Of a stretch of 64,000 nucleotides of DNA, positions 27,282 to 35,903 are shown one piece after another; the first letter of the stretch is position 1, and each line of letters opens with the position of its first letter. Origin of the DNA: Nocardioides nitrophenolicus. Lineage in GTDB: Bacteria > Actinomycetota > Actinomycetes > Propionibacteriales > Nocardioidaceae. The translations under genes and the position numbers were made by a program. The stretch is from positions 2,604,001 to 2,668,000 of the forward strand of contig NZ_JAFBBY010000001.1 of assembly GCF_016907515.1 (NCBI RefSeq), given 5' to 3'. A model generated the notes under the pieces. It was not told the DNA's origin. It saw only the letters and a program-made list of their open reading frames with translations, and did no database searches.

Positions 27282-30200
27282 GAGCGCTCCTATCGCTGCG
27301 AGTCTCGTTGAAGTCGAGAAGGTCGGGGTCGCCGATGATCGGCGCATCGTCGTAGAGGGCCTGAATCGCTTCAGCGATCCGGACCTTGAAGCTGTGGGGG
27401 TCGGTCATTTCGATGTAGCCCCAGCGACCGAAGCCGCCGTGGTTGTTGACCGCGACGCACCACGAGTCGCGGGCAGTTGTCGCCTTCTGCTGGGTCGGCC
27501 CGGGGCTCTTCTGGCTTCCGGAGACCTCAATGATCAATGTCCGCTCGACCTCGGACTCGTCGTTCTTGACCAGGCGGACGAGAAAGTCCGGGACATATGA
27601 GTGGCTCCGCCCCTTGTGCACGTACGGGATTGTGAAGCCCAGGTGGTCGTTCTTTACGTAGGCATGCACGTTCTTGTTGAGCTCGAGCTCGCTGGCCAAC
27701 AGCTGCTCCCAGGTGTTGCCGTCCTTGCCGTCGAGAGTGACGTGAGAGACCTCGGACTTCTCGGCGGTGACGACGCGCTTGCGCGTCACGAAGTCGACGT
27801 CACCCGTAGAGCCCTCCGGGTCGAAACGATTGATCATCGGACGGAGACGCTCTCGCCGGTTGCCCACGTGCCGCGTGATCGCGTTCCAAACCTGTTCAGC
27901 CGCCAGGACCCTAGCCTCGGTGATGGTCATCAGGTAGCCGAGGCTGTAGTCGCCCTTGAGCTCGACACGCTGCTCGATCCATTCCTGGCAGATCTTAACG
28001 AGCTTCGGGAAGAGCCATGGCCGCCTGTCCCCCGCCGTCGTGAACTGCTCGTCGAGGATCCGCTTGGCGAGCGCGAAAGCCACCTGCTGCGGCCGGTACG
28101 CGGTGGGATCGCCCTCCTCGAGCTCCCGCTTGCCGACGACACCACCCATCTCGACCCAGGTCGGGACGGTGTTCGGGCCGATCTCGAACACTGGGGCGTT
28201 GTCGAGATCCAGCCAGATGTCCTCGTCCGGAAGCTCGACTCGATACCCGTCGAGCTTCGGGAACGAGATTCGCAAGCCTTCGCGACCTTCCAGAGCACGC
28301 ACCTCGATGGACGGCTTAGGCGGAGTCGGGTCGACGATCGGCTTGTCACTTGAGATGAACTGGAACGGGATGCCGTAGACATTGGCGTACTCCGGCTCGA
28401 AGTAGCCGTCTTCGTTCGTGGCGTAGTTGCGCCGACGCAGGCCACGCCCAACGACCTGTTCGCAAAGCAGCTGGCTGCCGAACGCTCGGACACCCAGGAT
28501 GTGCGTCACGGTGTTGGCGTCCCAACCCTCGGTGAGCATCGAAACGCTGACGACGCAGCGGACGTCAGCGCCGAGCTTGCCCTTCTTCCCGACCGTGTTC
28601 ATCACCTCGCGCAGGAGGTCCTGGTCGGTGAGTTTGTCGGTGTCCGCTCCGGGATTGCGCTGACGGTATTCGGCCTTGAACTTGGCGATCTCAAGGCCGG
28701 CCGCGTTTTTGAAATCATCCTTGAGCGCCTCGCCAGACTCGAGCTGAGCCGAGTCGACCAGGATGCTGAACGGCCGCGCGACCGGCTGGCCGTCGATGAT
28801 GTTGCTGAAAAGAGCGAGATTCCCCGGTTTGTGAGCGATGACCTCGCCGTCCTCGACGATGGCCTCGCCTGCGATCCAGTCGTAGACCAGCTTGCTCACC
28901 ACTGTGTTCGGGCAGACGACGATAAAGACCGGCGGCGTCTCGCCGTACGGCTTGAGGGCACGCTCCCAGTGCTCGTACGCCTTCTCGTAGCTGCGGTAGA
29001 GGCTGCGCAGTGCGCCCTCAAGCTCCTTGGGAGGCAGCCAGTCCTTGACCGTGTCCTTCGCGGCGCGCTTCGGCAGCAGCTGGCCGACGTAGTCCCAGAG
29101 GCGCAGGTAGGTGACCAGGTCCTCGTCCGCGTTGTCGTCGACCGGCGTCCTCGGGACCTTCACGATGCCAGCCTCGATCGCGTCCATGAGCGAGAAGTCG
29201 CTGACGGTCCACGGGAAGATGTAGCCCTCATTGTAGCCACTGCCCGATAGGTAAAACGGCGTGGCCGAGAGGTCCCAAATCTGCTTGATCCCGACGTGCT
29301 TCGCGATCGCCTGGAGACCGGAGAACCAGACCCCGGCCTGTTCGTTCTCCTCGTCCTCCTCCTTGGCACGCTTCTCGCCGGTCTGGATCGGGCGGGCAAG
29401 GTAGCAGTGGTGTGCTTCGTCGTTGAGCACCATGATCTGTTGCTTGTCCGCCCCGAGGTCGCGGAGAACGCGGCTGACCATGGCCTTCGGCGTCTCTTTG
29501 AAGGGGTCCTCGGTTCGATCGCCCTTGAGCAGGAGGCGGGTGTTCTTGGCGACGCCCTTGATCTCCTTCGCATCCTTGAGCAGGAACGAGTGATAGTTCG
29601 TGATGGCGATGCGAGCGCTGTCGAGGCCGCCCTTGAGATCAGCCGGAACCAGGTCGCGCAGGTCGTAATAGTTCTCAGAGTCCTCTGGCAGCAGCACCCG
29701 CAGGCGATCACGGATGGTGATGCCCGGCGCGACGATGAGGAACCGGTTGGTGAAGCGCGCATCCCTGGGGGCGTACTGCTTGTTGAGGGTTTGCCAGGCG
29801 ATGAGCATCGCCATGACGATCGTCTTCCCGGAGCCGGTAGCCATCTTGAGAGCGGCCCGAGGAAGACCGTTGTTGTGTGCCTCGTTCTCGGGCTCGAGGC
29901 GCTTGCGCCAGTCCGCGTAGAGAGCCTGCCGGCCAGCGACCTCGGTCAGGAAGATCGCCGTCTCGGCTGCCTCGCGCTGGGCGAAGATGACGCGGTTCTC
30001 ACGAGTCGGGTCCGCCCAATGCTGCAGCAGCTTCCGTGAGATGGGGGTGACGCCGGCGTACTGACCGTCGCGGCGCCACCGCTCGAGGTCCCGACGGACG
30101 TCGTTGATCAGGCTGTTCTTCTCACGGCGCTCGTGCGTGGCGTCGAAGTCGAAGCCCTCCTGTTCGGAGCCGTCTCCGCCCTTTTTGCCCTTCCTACTGA

Positions 30201-30339
30201 CCGCGATCGGGATGAACGACTCGCTCGGCCTCCGGCCATCCTTGATCTCGCCAGTCGGCCCCTGTGGACCGATGACGTAATGGCGGTTCGGCTGCTCGTA
30301 CGGCGAGTTCAGAATGGGATTGTCGATCGTCCCCGTCAT
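27271..30339 (-). CDS. SF2 DEAD/DEAH helicase with C-terminal endonuclease domain (type III Res-like)
   Basis: A 1022-residue restriction-type helicase. It has Walker A MATGSGKT (166-173), DEAH box NDEAHH (307-310), motif III DLSATPF (SAT at 358-360) and motif VI QVVGRGLRRR. The C-terminal domain shows a PD-(D/E)XK layout: PDFLVRL (Pro917, Asp918) and IIEVSG (Glu938). The position usually held by Lys in E-x-K is Ser940, with a Lys at residue 944. The ATG has GAGGGG upstream. It is the first gene of the leftward array and divergent from the GHKL gene. With the adjacent Mod-like protein it should form a restriction complex; cutting activity is uncertain because of the altered motif. Confidence 0.87.
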   Translation of the reverse strand: MTGTIDNPILNSPYEQPNRHYVIGPQGPTGEIKDGRRPSESFIPIAVSRKGKKGGDGSEQEGFDFDATHERREKNSLINDVRRDLERWRRDGQYAGVTPISRKLLQHWADPTRENRVIFAQREAAETAIFLTEVAGRQALYADWRKRLEPENEAHNNGLPRAALKMATGSGKTIVMAMLIAWQTLNKQYAPRDARFTNRFLIVAPGITIRDRLRVLLPEDSENYYDLRDLVPADLKGGLDSARIAITNYHSFLLKDAKEIKGVAKNTRLLLKGDRTEDPFKETPKAMVSRVLRDLGADKQQIMVLNDEAHHCYLARPIQTGEKRAKEEDEENEQAGVWFSGLQAIAKHVGIKQIWDLSATPFYLSGSGYNEGYIFPWTVSDFSLMDAIEAGIVKVPRTPVDDNADEDLVTYLRLWDYVGQLLPKRAAKDTVKDWLPPKELEGALRSLYRSYEKAYEHWERALKPYGETPPVFIVVCPNTVVSKLVYDWIAGEAIVEDGEVIAHKPGNLALFSNIIDGQPVARPFSILVDSAQLESGEALKDDFKNAAGLEIAKFKAEYRQRNPGADTDKLTDQDLLREVMNTVGKKGKLGADVRCVVSVSMLTEGWDANTVTHILGVRAFGSQLLCEQVVGRGLRRRNYATNEDGYFEPEYANVYGIPFQFISSDKPIVDPTPPKPSIEVRALEGREGLRISFPKLDGYRVELPDEDIWLDLDNAPVFEIGPNTVPTWVEMGGVVGKRELEEGDPTAYRPQQVAFALAKRILDEQFTTAGDRRPWLFPKLVKICQEWIEQRVELKGDYSLGYLMTITEARVLAAEQVWNAITRHVGNRRERLRPMINRFDPEGSTGDVDFVTRKRVVTAEKSEVSHVTLDGKDGNTWEQLLASELELNKNVHAYVKNDHLGFTIPYVHKGRSHSYVPDFLVRLVKNDESEVERTLIIEVSGSQKSPGPTQQKATTARDSWCVAVNNHGGFGRWGYIEMTDPHSFKVRIAEAIQALYDDAPIIGDPDLLDFNETRSDRSARGA

Positions 30340-30508
30340 GCTCGCCGCCCCTCGTTCTTTACTCCCACGAGGATCACCCTAGTGAGGTCCTCCGACGGAT
30401 TTGGCGGGTTCGAGCGAGACAGGGCCGACCGCACTGCCAAGCCCGCTGATTCGACTGACTGTGTCGGCTCTCCTAGGTACGGTGCCTGTGAACGGTGGAG
30501 GAGCAGGC
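30340..30508. promoter_or_regulatory. Divergent intergenic region controlling both arms of the island
   Basis: These 169 bases separate the leftward six-gene array from the rightward GHKL gene, so both promoters should lie here. On the plus strand GACTGTGTCGG and a TAGGTACGGT stretch near 30475 are a possible promoter. GGAGGAG at 30497-30503 is a strong ribosome-binding site for the GHKL gene. I see no obvious operator palindrome. No regulator gene is recognisable in the island. Confidence 0.45.
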
Positions 30509-33500
30509 ATGACGGGCACGGCGGGCGAGCCGACCACGCTGTCGAGGGCGTCGGACCACCTTGGGAACCTTGCGAACATTCTCAAGGACCTCGGGGGCGG
30601 CGGTACCCTCCTGCACGAGCTGACGCAGAACGCGAACGACGCAGACGCCGACCGCATCACCTTCGTGGCGACGCGCGAGGAGCTAGCCGTCTGGAACTCC
30701 GCAGTCTTCAGCGACTGCGGGCACCAGGAGGACATGAAGCGCTGTCCCTGGAAGATTGACGACGACACGCGCAGTTGCGACCTGCACTCGTTTCGCCAGG
30801 TCGCGGGTCGACACAAGGCCAACGACGCCCGGACAACGGGGGCCTTCGGCGTGGGCTTCACCGCCGTCTACCAAGTCACAGATCACCCCGAGGTTCTTAC
30901 AGCCGGGCGCCACCTGATCCTCGACGAGGCCCGCGATGAAAACGAGCGCATCGTTCAGTGCCCTGGAGGATGCGCTCGGGACCACTCGTCTGACGGAACT
31001 ACCTTCTACCTGCCTTGGGCCCGCGAGCACACGTCTCTGCGTCGAGACTTGAGCGCACCGCCCCTCGCTGATGCCGATGTCGCGCGGCTCATCGACGAGC
31101 TGCACGACGCAGCCGGCGCTGCCTTGGTGTTCCTCGACCGAACTCAAGCTCTGAGCATCGCGTCACCCGAACGGACCTCGAAGGTCACCAGGCAGCAGCA
31201 AGGCGACAGGATCACCATCACGGTCAACGGCGATCCCTCCGAGTGGTTGTTGCTGGAGGGCGAGGCCGAGGGCGCTGCGCGACTCAAGCAGGAGTACGAA
31301 CCCGATTCGAAGCGGTCCCCGCTTGTTCAGGTCGCAGTACCTGTCGAGGAACGCGTTGTGGGCCGCATATTCGCGGATCTCCCCACTGAGACGCGGACCG
31401 GTTGGAGCGGCCACGTCAACGCCACGTTCTTTCCACGTCAGGACCGCAAAGGCGTCGAGTTCGATGGCCGAGGGTTTCTAGGCAAGTGGAACGACGTCCT
31501 CATCGATGCCGCAGCCGTGCTGGTGGCCGACAACCTGGAAACCATTGCGCAGGAACTCGGCCATCGAGTCGCATGGAACTACCTGGTCGACGTTGAAAGG
31601 GTCAACCGCGACATCGCCAAGGATGAGTACCCCGCGGTGTTCAGGGGCTTCTTCGAACGTGCCAAGGAGCTCGCGCCGGCATCGCGGATCGCCCTGTTGG
31701 CCGACGACACAGCCGTTTTTCCCGCGGGAACCCTCGTGCCGCGCGATGAGGAGGAGTACGACGCTGTCGAAGTCCTGCTCCGACTGGGAGTCCCGGTCCT
31801 CGCAGCGTCGATTCGTCCGCTGGCGAGGCAGACAACGCTGACGCAATACGGCATGAGCCTCTTGGGGATCGCCGATGTCGTTTCGGCCCTCGAGGAGTCT
31901 GCTGTAACTGAGGCGTGGACGCCGGAGGGAGATGACGCACCGCTCACGATTGCGGACGTCGAGGCACTGTTGCGATTGCTCGACCACCTTCAGGGTCGCG
32001 GCAAGTCGCTGCTCTCCGACTCCGACATTGCCGACGTCGCAATCGTCCGGTGCGTAGACGGAACGTTCGCGCCAGCGAGCCAGGTATCACTGCTCGAAGA
32101 GGACGACCGCGCACTGTTCGAGCTGCTTGACCCGGATCTAAGAATCGTTGACACGCAGTGGCTGACGTCGCTCTGTCCGAAGCTCATCGAATTGTGCGAT
32201 GACATCACGCCTGAGCGTGCGATCGAGATCTTCGAGGCTGACCCGCAGGCGCTGGAAGTGGCTCCCGAGCTGGTCCTCGACTGGCTCGACAATCATCGAG
32301 GCGCGCTGTCTTCCCTTGCCGGTCGTGTGAGTGCGCTCACGGTCTTCCCAAGCACACGAGGCGATCTCCGGTCCCTCGACGAGCTGTCCCTGCCTTCAGA
32401 CTTCGACGACGTTCTCGGTGTCGCCGACGTAGTGGATCGCGACAAGACTGCGGGCCACACCGACCTCCTACACCTGCTCGGAGCCCGAGAACTCGACGCG
32501 GTCGAATACCTCCTGCGCCACGTTGTGCCCGCGGCGACCAGCGGCCTGACGACCGACCAGGCGCGGCAGGTTCTCCAGATCATTCAGCGCCACCGCGTCG
32601 AGCTTGAACAGTCTTTGAGCGCACGCGATGTGCTCCGCCGAGCCCCACTCGTGCCTTGTGCCGACGGCCTTCACCCGGCCCACGAGGTCCACCTGCCGAA
32701 TCGGGCACTCACACTGATCGCGCCCGAAGCGCCGGTCGCCGACACAGATGGAATGGCCTCATATCTCGTCGAAACCCTCGTGTGGCTCGGCGTGTCGGAA
32801 CACCCCAGCGCGGCCGTGCTCAACGCAGCGGCGCAACGGCTCGGTCAGGAGGAGGAACTGCCCAGTGCAGAGGTCGTCCTGGCGGTCCTGGACGCACTCC
32901 CCTACCCGCCAGATTCGGACACGGTCCCCGCGTCCTTGCGATCGCTTCAAACCTCGCCATGGCTCCCGTGCGAGGACGGCTCGCGAGGCAGGCCCGAGGA
33001 GACCTTCGCGACGTTCCAGCGATACCTGTTCGAGTCCCAGGGCAAGAAGCTCGCGCTGCACGTCAATGACCAGCGTCGACTGGCCCCGGTGCTGGAGTGG
33101 CTGGGCGTCCAGAGCACCCCTACGACCGCGATGGTTATCGCGCACCTGCGCCACTGCGTGTCCGCGGCCAGCCGACTCCATCCCGAGGTCTACCGTGCCT
33201 TGGGGCAGGCGAAGGAAGAGCATGCCGTTCGGGCGCTGAGCCGCGAACCGTGTGTTCAGATCGGCGACGGTGTCTTCGTTGAGCCGAGCATCGTCTTCTG
33301 GTCTGATCCTGGACTCGGTGAGTGGGCGCACGTTCTGGCGTCGGGCAACAGGGACTACCAGGCCTTCTTCGATCGGGTCGGGGTGAGCGAATCAGCGGAG
33401 CCGGCCCACGTCGAGGAGACACTGCGACGAATCAGTCGGGCGGCTGGCAACACGCGGCTCGATGATGACACCAAGCGCGTTGTGCACCGCTGCTGGGAAC

Positions 33501-34963
33501 TGCTCGACCAGCGCCTTGACGAGTCGGGCGACGCACTGACGAGGCTCGGAGCAATCAAGTCTGCCGTCGGCCCACGTGATCTCCTGGAGAAGCCCGAACT
33601 GCTGCTATTCGCAGACGGCCGCCGGCTTGCCGAGACGATCCTTCTGATTAGGGACAACCTGATCCGACGTGACCGCTCGACGCACCGTGCTCTAGCCGCA
33701 GCTGGGGTCCGGCCCGCCGAAGACGTCATCAGCGCGCATATCAACGAGGAAGCCGAAGCAACCGATGCGTCTTCGCTCTCCGCGCTCTTGAGCGAACGCA
33801 TGCCGGCACTCGAGCGACTTGCCGAGGCACAACGCGTCGAGGATGCAGGGCAGTACGACCTCGTGCGGCTCGTGGAGATCAGCTTGGAAGTGATGCCTGA
33901 CCTCACTGTCGAGTACGTCACCCGATTCGCTCATCAGCACCAGGTCGACCCTCCCCGGACGACGGAAGCGATCTACCTGCCAGACGACGGCCGCCTGATT
34001 GTTCGGACGGAGATGCCCAACCGTCACATTGCTCGCGAGATTGCCCTTTGCGTCGCTCCTGAGGTCGACGTCAGCTCGCTGGCACCTTCCATCCTGGAGA
34101 TCCTGGCTGCCTCCGACCTCGCTGACGCCATGACCGTCCTCGACGAATACGGGGTGCGGGACCTGGACCCCACTGAGTGGGTGCAGGTGGGCAGCGCGAC
34201 TTCCGTCGAGGTCGATGATCTCGACCTCGACAACGTTGATTCGTCCGACGAGGACGCAGACCCAAGCCACGGCGAGGGCGCGCACGCGCGGTCCGATGAC
34301 GACTCAACCGACGACGATGCGAACGACGCCGAGTCCGAAGCCGACGCGAGTGTGGGCGGCGGTGCCACGGGGTCGACCAAACCTGGCCGGAAGCGCAACC
34401 AACGTCGCAGCGGCGGTGGGCAGCGGCGGACCCACATGGTTTCGTTCGTGTCCTTCGACGACGAGGACAAGGACCACGACGAAAGCGGCGACGAGGCGCC
34501 CGAGAAGTCACCCGTGGACAGCGCGGGCGTCAGCCGGGTCCTCGATTACGAGCGTTCCTGCGGTCGAATCCCCGAGGAACAGCCTCACAACAACCCCGGG
34601 TACGACGTGCTTTCCAAGGACGGAGATGGTGCAGTCGTCCGTCGCATCGAGGTCAAGTCGATCGGTGGACCGTGGACGGGCTTCGGAGTGTGGATGTCGT
34701 CCACCCAACTCGAGGAGAACCGGAACCATCCAGATGATTTCTGGCTCTATGTCGTCGAGCACGCTGAGGACGACGACGCTGCAGTGATCCACCGCATCCA
34801 GGATCCCGTCGGCCAAGCGACAAAGTATGGATTCGATGCAGGGTGGCAGGCACTTCGCGAACCCGAGATCGAGCGCGACGACGCCGGCCGTGCCCTCATG
34901 GGATCTACCCGAAGACTGCTCGGATGGCGAACGGGTTCCGAGGCGCCGAACGCCCCTCAGTGA
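30509..34963 (+). CDS. GHKL-type ATPase (sacsin-like N-terminus) with C-terminal DUF3883 nuclease-like domain
   Basis: A 1484-residue protein. The N-terminus is a GHKL ATPase: N-box HELTQNANDADAD (36-48) and glycine box GAFGVGF (111-117), like Hsp90, MutL and sacsin. A long helical middle follows. An acidic low-complexity linker (about 1240-1340, rich in Asp, Glu and Ser) leads to a DUF3883 domain with GYDV (Asp1366) and IEVKS (Glu1381, Lys1383), a restriction-nuclease-like core. The ATG at 30509 has GGAGGAG five bases upstream; earlier in-frame codons are unsupported. Such proteins recur in restriction and defence loci, with no agreed mechanism. It may be a sensor-effector that clamps or cuts unmodified DNA; this is inference. 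Confidence 0.85.
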   Translation: MTGTAGEPTTLSRASDHLGNLANILKDLGGGGTLLHELTQNANDADADRITFVATREELAVWNSAVFSDCGHQEDMKRCPWKIDDDTRSCDLHSFRQVAGRHKANDARTTGAFGVGFTAVYQVTDHPEVLTAGRHLILDEARDENERIVQCPGGCARDHSSDGTTFYLPWAREHTSLRRDLSAPPLADADVARLIDELHDAAGAALVFLDRTQALSIASPERTSKVTRQQQGDRITITVNGDPSEWLLLEGEAEGAARLKQEYEPDSKRSPLVQVAVPVEERVVGRIFADLPTETRTGWSGHVNATFFPRQDRKGVEFDGRGFLGKWNDVLIDAAAVLVADNLETIAQELGHRVAWNYLVDVERVNRDIAKDEYPAVFRGFFERAKELAPASRIALLADDTAVFPAGTLVPRDEEEYDAVEVLLRLGVPVLAASIRPLARQTTLTQYGMSLLGIADVVSALEESAVTEAWTPEGDDAPLTIADVEALLRLLDHLQGRGKSLLSDSDIADVAIVRCVDGTFAPASQVSLLEEDDRALFELLDPDLRIVDTQWLTSLCPKLIELCDDITPERAIEIFEADPQALEVAPELVLDWLDNHRGALSSLAGRVSALTVFPSTRGDLRSLDELSLPSDFDDVLGVADVVDRDKTAGHTDLLHLLGARELDAVEYLLRHVVPAATSGLTTDQARQVLQIIQRHRVELEQSLSARDVLRRAPLVPCADGLHPAHEVHLPNRALTLIAPEAPVADTDGMASYLVETLVWLGVSEHPSAAVLNAAAQRLGQEEELPSAEVVLAVLDALPYPPDSDTVPASLRSLQTSPWLPCEDGSRGRPEETFATFQRYLFESQGKKLALHVNDQRRLAPVLEWLGVQSTPTTAMVIAHLRHCVSAASRLHPEVYRALGQAKEEHAVRALSREPCVQIGDGVFVEPSIVFWSDPGLGEWAHVLASGNRDYQAFFDRVGVSESAEPAHVEETLRRISRAAGNTRLDDDTKRVVHRCWELLDQRLDESGDALTRLGAIKSAVGPRDLLEKPELLLFADGRRLAETILLIRDNLIRRDRSTHRALAAAGVRPAEDVISAHINEEAEATDASSLSALLSERMPALERLAEAQRVEDAGQYDLVRLVEISLEVMPDLTVEYVTRFAHQHQVDPPRTTEAIYLPDDGRLIVRTEMPNRHIAREIALCVAPEVDVSSLAPSILEILAASDLADAMTVLDEYGVRDLDPTEWVQVGSATSVEVDDLDLDNVDSSDEDADPSHGEGAHARSDDDSTDDDANDAESEADASVGGGATGSTKPGRKRNQRRSGGGQRRTHMVSFVSFDDEDKDHDESGDEAPEKSPVDSAGVSRVLDYERSCGRIPEEQPHNNPGYDVLSKDGDGAVVRRIEVKSIGGPWTGFGVWMSSTQLEENRNHPDDFWLYVVEHAEDDDAAVIHRIQDPVGQATKYGFDAGWQALREPEIERDDAGRALMGSTRRLLGWRTGSEAPNAPQ

Positions 34964-34964
34964 T

Positions 34965-35282
34965 TCAGAGCTTGTCGATCCAGGTGTCGCCGTCGCGATC
35001 GTCCCAGGCCGACTTCTCGTCAGAACCGGGACTTCCCTGCTGACCAAGTCGCGACAGCACCCGAAGCGCTTCGTCGTGCGACAGGGCACGCAACGAGTCG
35101 ACGCGACGCCCAGCCGCTGCCTCGACGGCCCGTTGGCGTTCCGTCATTGACTTCAGACCGCGGGCATCAAGCGCTTTCCGCAGCAGGTCGACCTGCCAGT
35201 CAGCTATGGATGTTAGACCGGTCTCATGCGGCGGCGGCATGGCCGACTCGTCGTCACCAAAGAGTGAGAGGTCCTCTGTCAC
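34965..35282 (-). CDS. Small helical protein of unknown function at the island edge
   Basis: A 105-residue, mostly helical protein that I do not recognise by name. It starts with GTG at 35282 and ends one base after the convergent GHKL gene stop. The segment QVDLLRKALDARGLKSMTER followed by AAGRRVDSLRALSHDEALRV resembles a short helical module at the C-terminus of some phage recombination and nuclease proteins, where a residue pattern of VESLRDLT type precedes a last helix. That resemblance is impressionistic. The N-terminus (LSLFGDDESAMPPP) looks like a short binding tail. It may be an accessory factor of the island. Confidence 0.6.
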   Translation of the reverse strand: MTEDLSLFGDDESAMPPPHETGLTSIADWQVDLLRKALDARGLKSMTERQRAVEAAAGRRVDSLRALSHDEALRVLSRLGQQGSPGSDEKSAWDDRDGDTWIDKL

Positions 35283-35647
35283 ACAGCCGATCCTATGAAG
35301 ACACCTGCGGCGCTCGCGACGCGCGGGTCATCCCGCAACGCGCAGCCGCGGCGATGGCCCGCACCATGACGGTCAACGCCAGCACGGCAACCTTGATGGC
35401 CTCCCAAGGCCAGCATCAGCACTGCCAAGTTGAGCCAACCTGGTCCCCCGTTGGCGACGGCCTCGCCCAGCAGGTGCATCATCACGAGCAAAGTCGTGGC
35501 GAGCCCGCTGAGCACGGCGGCCACGCTGCATCGAGGTTCCTGAGCACGGACCTGGCGCACCAACAAGTTGGTCGGCGCGTAGAGCTGAAGGAAGCGGTGT
35601 ATCGCGGCGACGGCGAAGATTGCGGGTAACGCGAGCACAATCACCAT
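35279..35647 (-). pseudogene. Small membrane protein gene, probably frameshifted near its 3' end
   Basis: The ATG at 35647 has a strong CGGAGG site five to six bases upstream. The frame encodes a membrane protein: MVIVLALPAIFAVAAIHRFL, then VLSGLATTLLVMMHLLGEAV and LNLAVLMLALG. Just after LMLALG (near 35405) the sequence loses membrane character. The neighbouring frame continues with AIKVAVLALTVMVRAIAAAA and stops at 35293. One missing base therefore probably breaks an original protein of roughly 115 residues. The family is unknown. A genuine alternative C-terminus or a sequencing error cannot be excluded. Confidence 0.5.
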
Positions 35648-35838
35648 GAGTACCTCCGGAGCGACTTCCTCGGTACGCCGGGCGCTCAGCGGCCGCCAAG
35701 GCAGCGCTCGCCCTGAGGAGAACGATCCCGATCCGGAGACTTATCGAGCCGAAATGGTCTGGGCACTCATCGACGGCGAGACGACGGCGCGCTCAACGGG
35801 ACTGACTGCGTTGGCTCCTCGAAGGTGGAGAGAGCACA
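35648..35838. other. Non-coding stretch before the IS remnant
   Basis: No gene or structure is recognised here. The sequence lies between the broken membrane-protein gene and the IS481-type end remnant, and short frames across it read into the IS remnant without a domain. Confidence 0.4.
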
Positions 35839-35840
35839 AC

Positions 35841-35890
35841 CCAGAAGGCCGGACCCAAGTTCTGGGTCCGGCATCTCCTGAGATATCACA
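35841..35890 (+). mobile_element. Remnant right end of an older IS481-family copy
   Basis: These 50 bases match the right end of the intact IS almost base for base: CCAGAAG, the hairpin CCGGACCCAAGTTCTGGGTC and CATCTCCTGAGA-TCACA. They lack nine bases (CCTGTCCGG) present in the intact copy. Like the intact copy, the remnant is followed a few bases later by GTGGAGCCTA, the tRNA-Ala 3' end. It looks like what remains of an earlier insertion at the same target. Confidence 0.7.
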
Positions 35891-35903
35891 CTGGTGGAGC
35901 CTA

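Noticed and set aside
15660..34963. BREX, DISARM or Druantia
   Set aside because: No PglZ, BrxC or BrxL, no DrmA/DrmB-type DUF1998 protein and no phospholipase-D protein is visible.
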